Origin: Vitis vinifera
Taxonomy: Eukaryota; Streptophyta; Magnoliopsida; Vitales; Vitaceae
Assembly: GCF_030704535.1 (NCBI RefSeq)
Contig: NC_081822.1
Coordinates: 630,001-694,000 of the forward strand
Length of the DNA: 64,000 nt
Reading direction: 5' to 3'
Below the pieces are notes generated by a model. It did not search any database and was not told where the DNA came from. It saw nothing but the letters and a program-made list of their open reading frames with translations. Both the position numbers and the translations under genes were made by a program. The first letter of the stretch is position 1. Every line of letters starts with the position of its first letter. Below are positions 63,201-64,000 of the stretch, piece by piece.

Positions 63201-64000
63201 GCACACTGGTAGGGTTGTTCAAATTACAACTAAATAAGCCCAGGGAGGAAAACTTTTGAGTTAGGAACAATCTGAATGTTGATTCAGTCAGTTTGCTTAT
63301 TCCTATTTGTAATTCTATAAACCTTAATCAGAATTTTATTTTTAAACTTGAGTATCGGGCTGGCCTCTCTAAAACATCCTTGTGTTTGATACATTCCTGC
63401 ATGTGGACTAATTAAAACATATTTGTTCTTTCCTCTATATCATTGTTAAAAATGCAGGTTATGGGAGTTCAGGTTGGCAAGCACCTGAACAACTTCGCCA
63501 TGGACGCCAAACACGTGCAGTGGATTTATTTAGCTTGGGCTGTGTTCTTTTTTTTTGTCTTACGGGGGGTAAACACCCATATGGTGACAATCTTGAACGT
63601 GATGTGAATATTGTGAATAACAGGAAAGACCTATTCTTAATAGAGAATATTCCTGAAGCTGTGGATCTTTTCTCTCTTCTCCTAGAGCCTGACCCAGATT
63701 TAAGGTAATCCATTTGTCCTTATATCATAATATAAGTTTGAAGTTGGGCTAAAGAATTGCTTTCATGAATCATAATATAATATAAGTTTGTATGTAAAGT
63801 CCATCTAAGAGGCAGCTCTTCTGTTGGCTGACTCTATTTACAAGCATATATCTCTATTTAGAATTGGAGGGCATCAGTTATAAATGTTAAAGTTCTATTC
63901 AACTCGTTGCAATTTAGGTATTAAAATTTTCTTTATATGATGATATGGCTTCAATGTGTTATTAGGCCAAAGGCCATGGACGTGTTGCATCATCCTTTCT
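60230..64000 (+). CDS. IRE1: IRE1 unfolded-protein-response kinase/endoribonuclease (5' part)
   Basis: Six exons seen: 60230-60375, 60566-60788, 61118-62652, 62976-63151, 63458-63704 and 63966 onward, cut by the window end after 787 codons. IRE1 senses unfolded protein in the ER lumen and splices bZIP60 mRNA. Signal peptide about 1-19 (LIFLLWFISISGVLA). The lumenal sensor domain has ALVAALDGTIYLVEA and GSKKTTVFLVDAKSG repeats. One membrane span lies at about 394-413 (IWAAPLLFIVGFIIYQFFAV). A basic linker leads to the kinase domain: GSNGTIVLEG, VAVKRL (K526), HRDLKPQN (651-658), LSDMGISKR in place of DFG, and GSSGWQAPEQ. The KEN-type RNase domain should follow past 64000. A 32-residue in-frame tandem duplication lies at about 277-340, before the membrane span. 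An ATG in the intron at 61079 is not the start. Confidence 0.95.
61577..61768 (+). repeat. 96-bp in-frame tandem duplication in IRE1
   Basis: Two copies (61577-61672 and 61673-61768) differ at about one base before the last few positions. Each encodes 32 residues starting SLLDSFPMHDRLPK and containing VEVLSLPASEPKS. The frame is kept. The near-identity points to a recent event. Confidence 0.95.

Overview
The window is nuclear DNA of a flowering plant. It is AT-rich, every gene except one is cut by many GT-AG introns, and the proteins are typical of land plants (MLO, ATL, chloroplast GAPDH-B, OEP21, lumenal FKBP). Gene content, intron sizes and repeat types suggest a woody eudicot such as grapevine (Vitis). 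The species is an inference.

Layout. Seven protein genes run on the minus strand from 0.9 to 45.7 kb: an ATL8/ATL80-type RING-H2 ligase (931-1485), the chloroplast outer-envelope channel OEP21 (5267-8367), ribophorin I/OST1 (9611-14921), a FKBP18-type lumenal PPIase (16839-19536), a first MLO gene (20513-26054), a PAT21/22-type DHHC S-acyltransferase (27872-33175) and a second MLO gene with clade V features (38667-45718). A tRNA-Asp gene and a degenerate tRNA-Asp copy lie between the first MLO gene and the DHHC gene. Three genes on the plus strand follow: a small chloroplast envelope protein like At1g42960 (47524-53417), GAPB (55318-58256) and an IRE1 kinase/RNase cut by the window end (60230-64000). 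I worked out splice junctions for all multi-exon genes by reading frame, GT-AG rule and family conservation. All give open reading frames of normal length.

Gene order. ATL, OEP21 and ribophorin I are also neighbours in Arabidopsis (At1g76410, At1g76405, At1g76400). A sister Arabidopsis block keeps ATL80, OEP21A and FKBP18 (At1g20823, At1g20816, At1g20810). This window has all four together and so looks like the unduplicated arrangement. The At1g42960-like gene and GAPB are likewise neighbours in Arabidopsis (At1g42960/At1g42970).

Accessory sequence. Introns and spacers carry non-autonomous DNA transposons, several with clear target-site duplications: a hAT in an OEP21 intron, a perfect-TSD hAT in a GAPB intron, a 1.7-kb PIF/Harbinger-type element and a small Tourist-like MITE. 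There is also a head-to-head array of TRIM-type LTR elements in an intron of the envelope-protein gene, and a fragment resembling plastid rpoC1 in the first intron of OST1.

How the genes relate. They are not an operon. Loose themes are plastid function (OEP21, FKBP18, envelope protein, GAPB), the ER and protein quality control (OST1, IRE1), and membrane or defence signalling (ATL, two MLO genes, DHHC). I found no convincing new biological system. The best leads are the diverged MLO pair, the in-frame 32-residue duplication in the IRE1 lumenal domain, the rpoC1-like insert and the inverted TRIM array.
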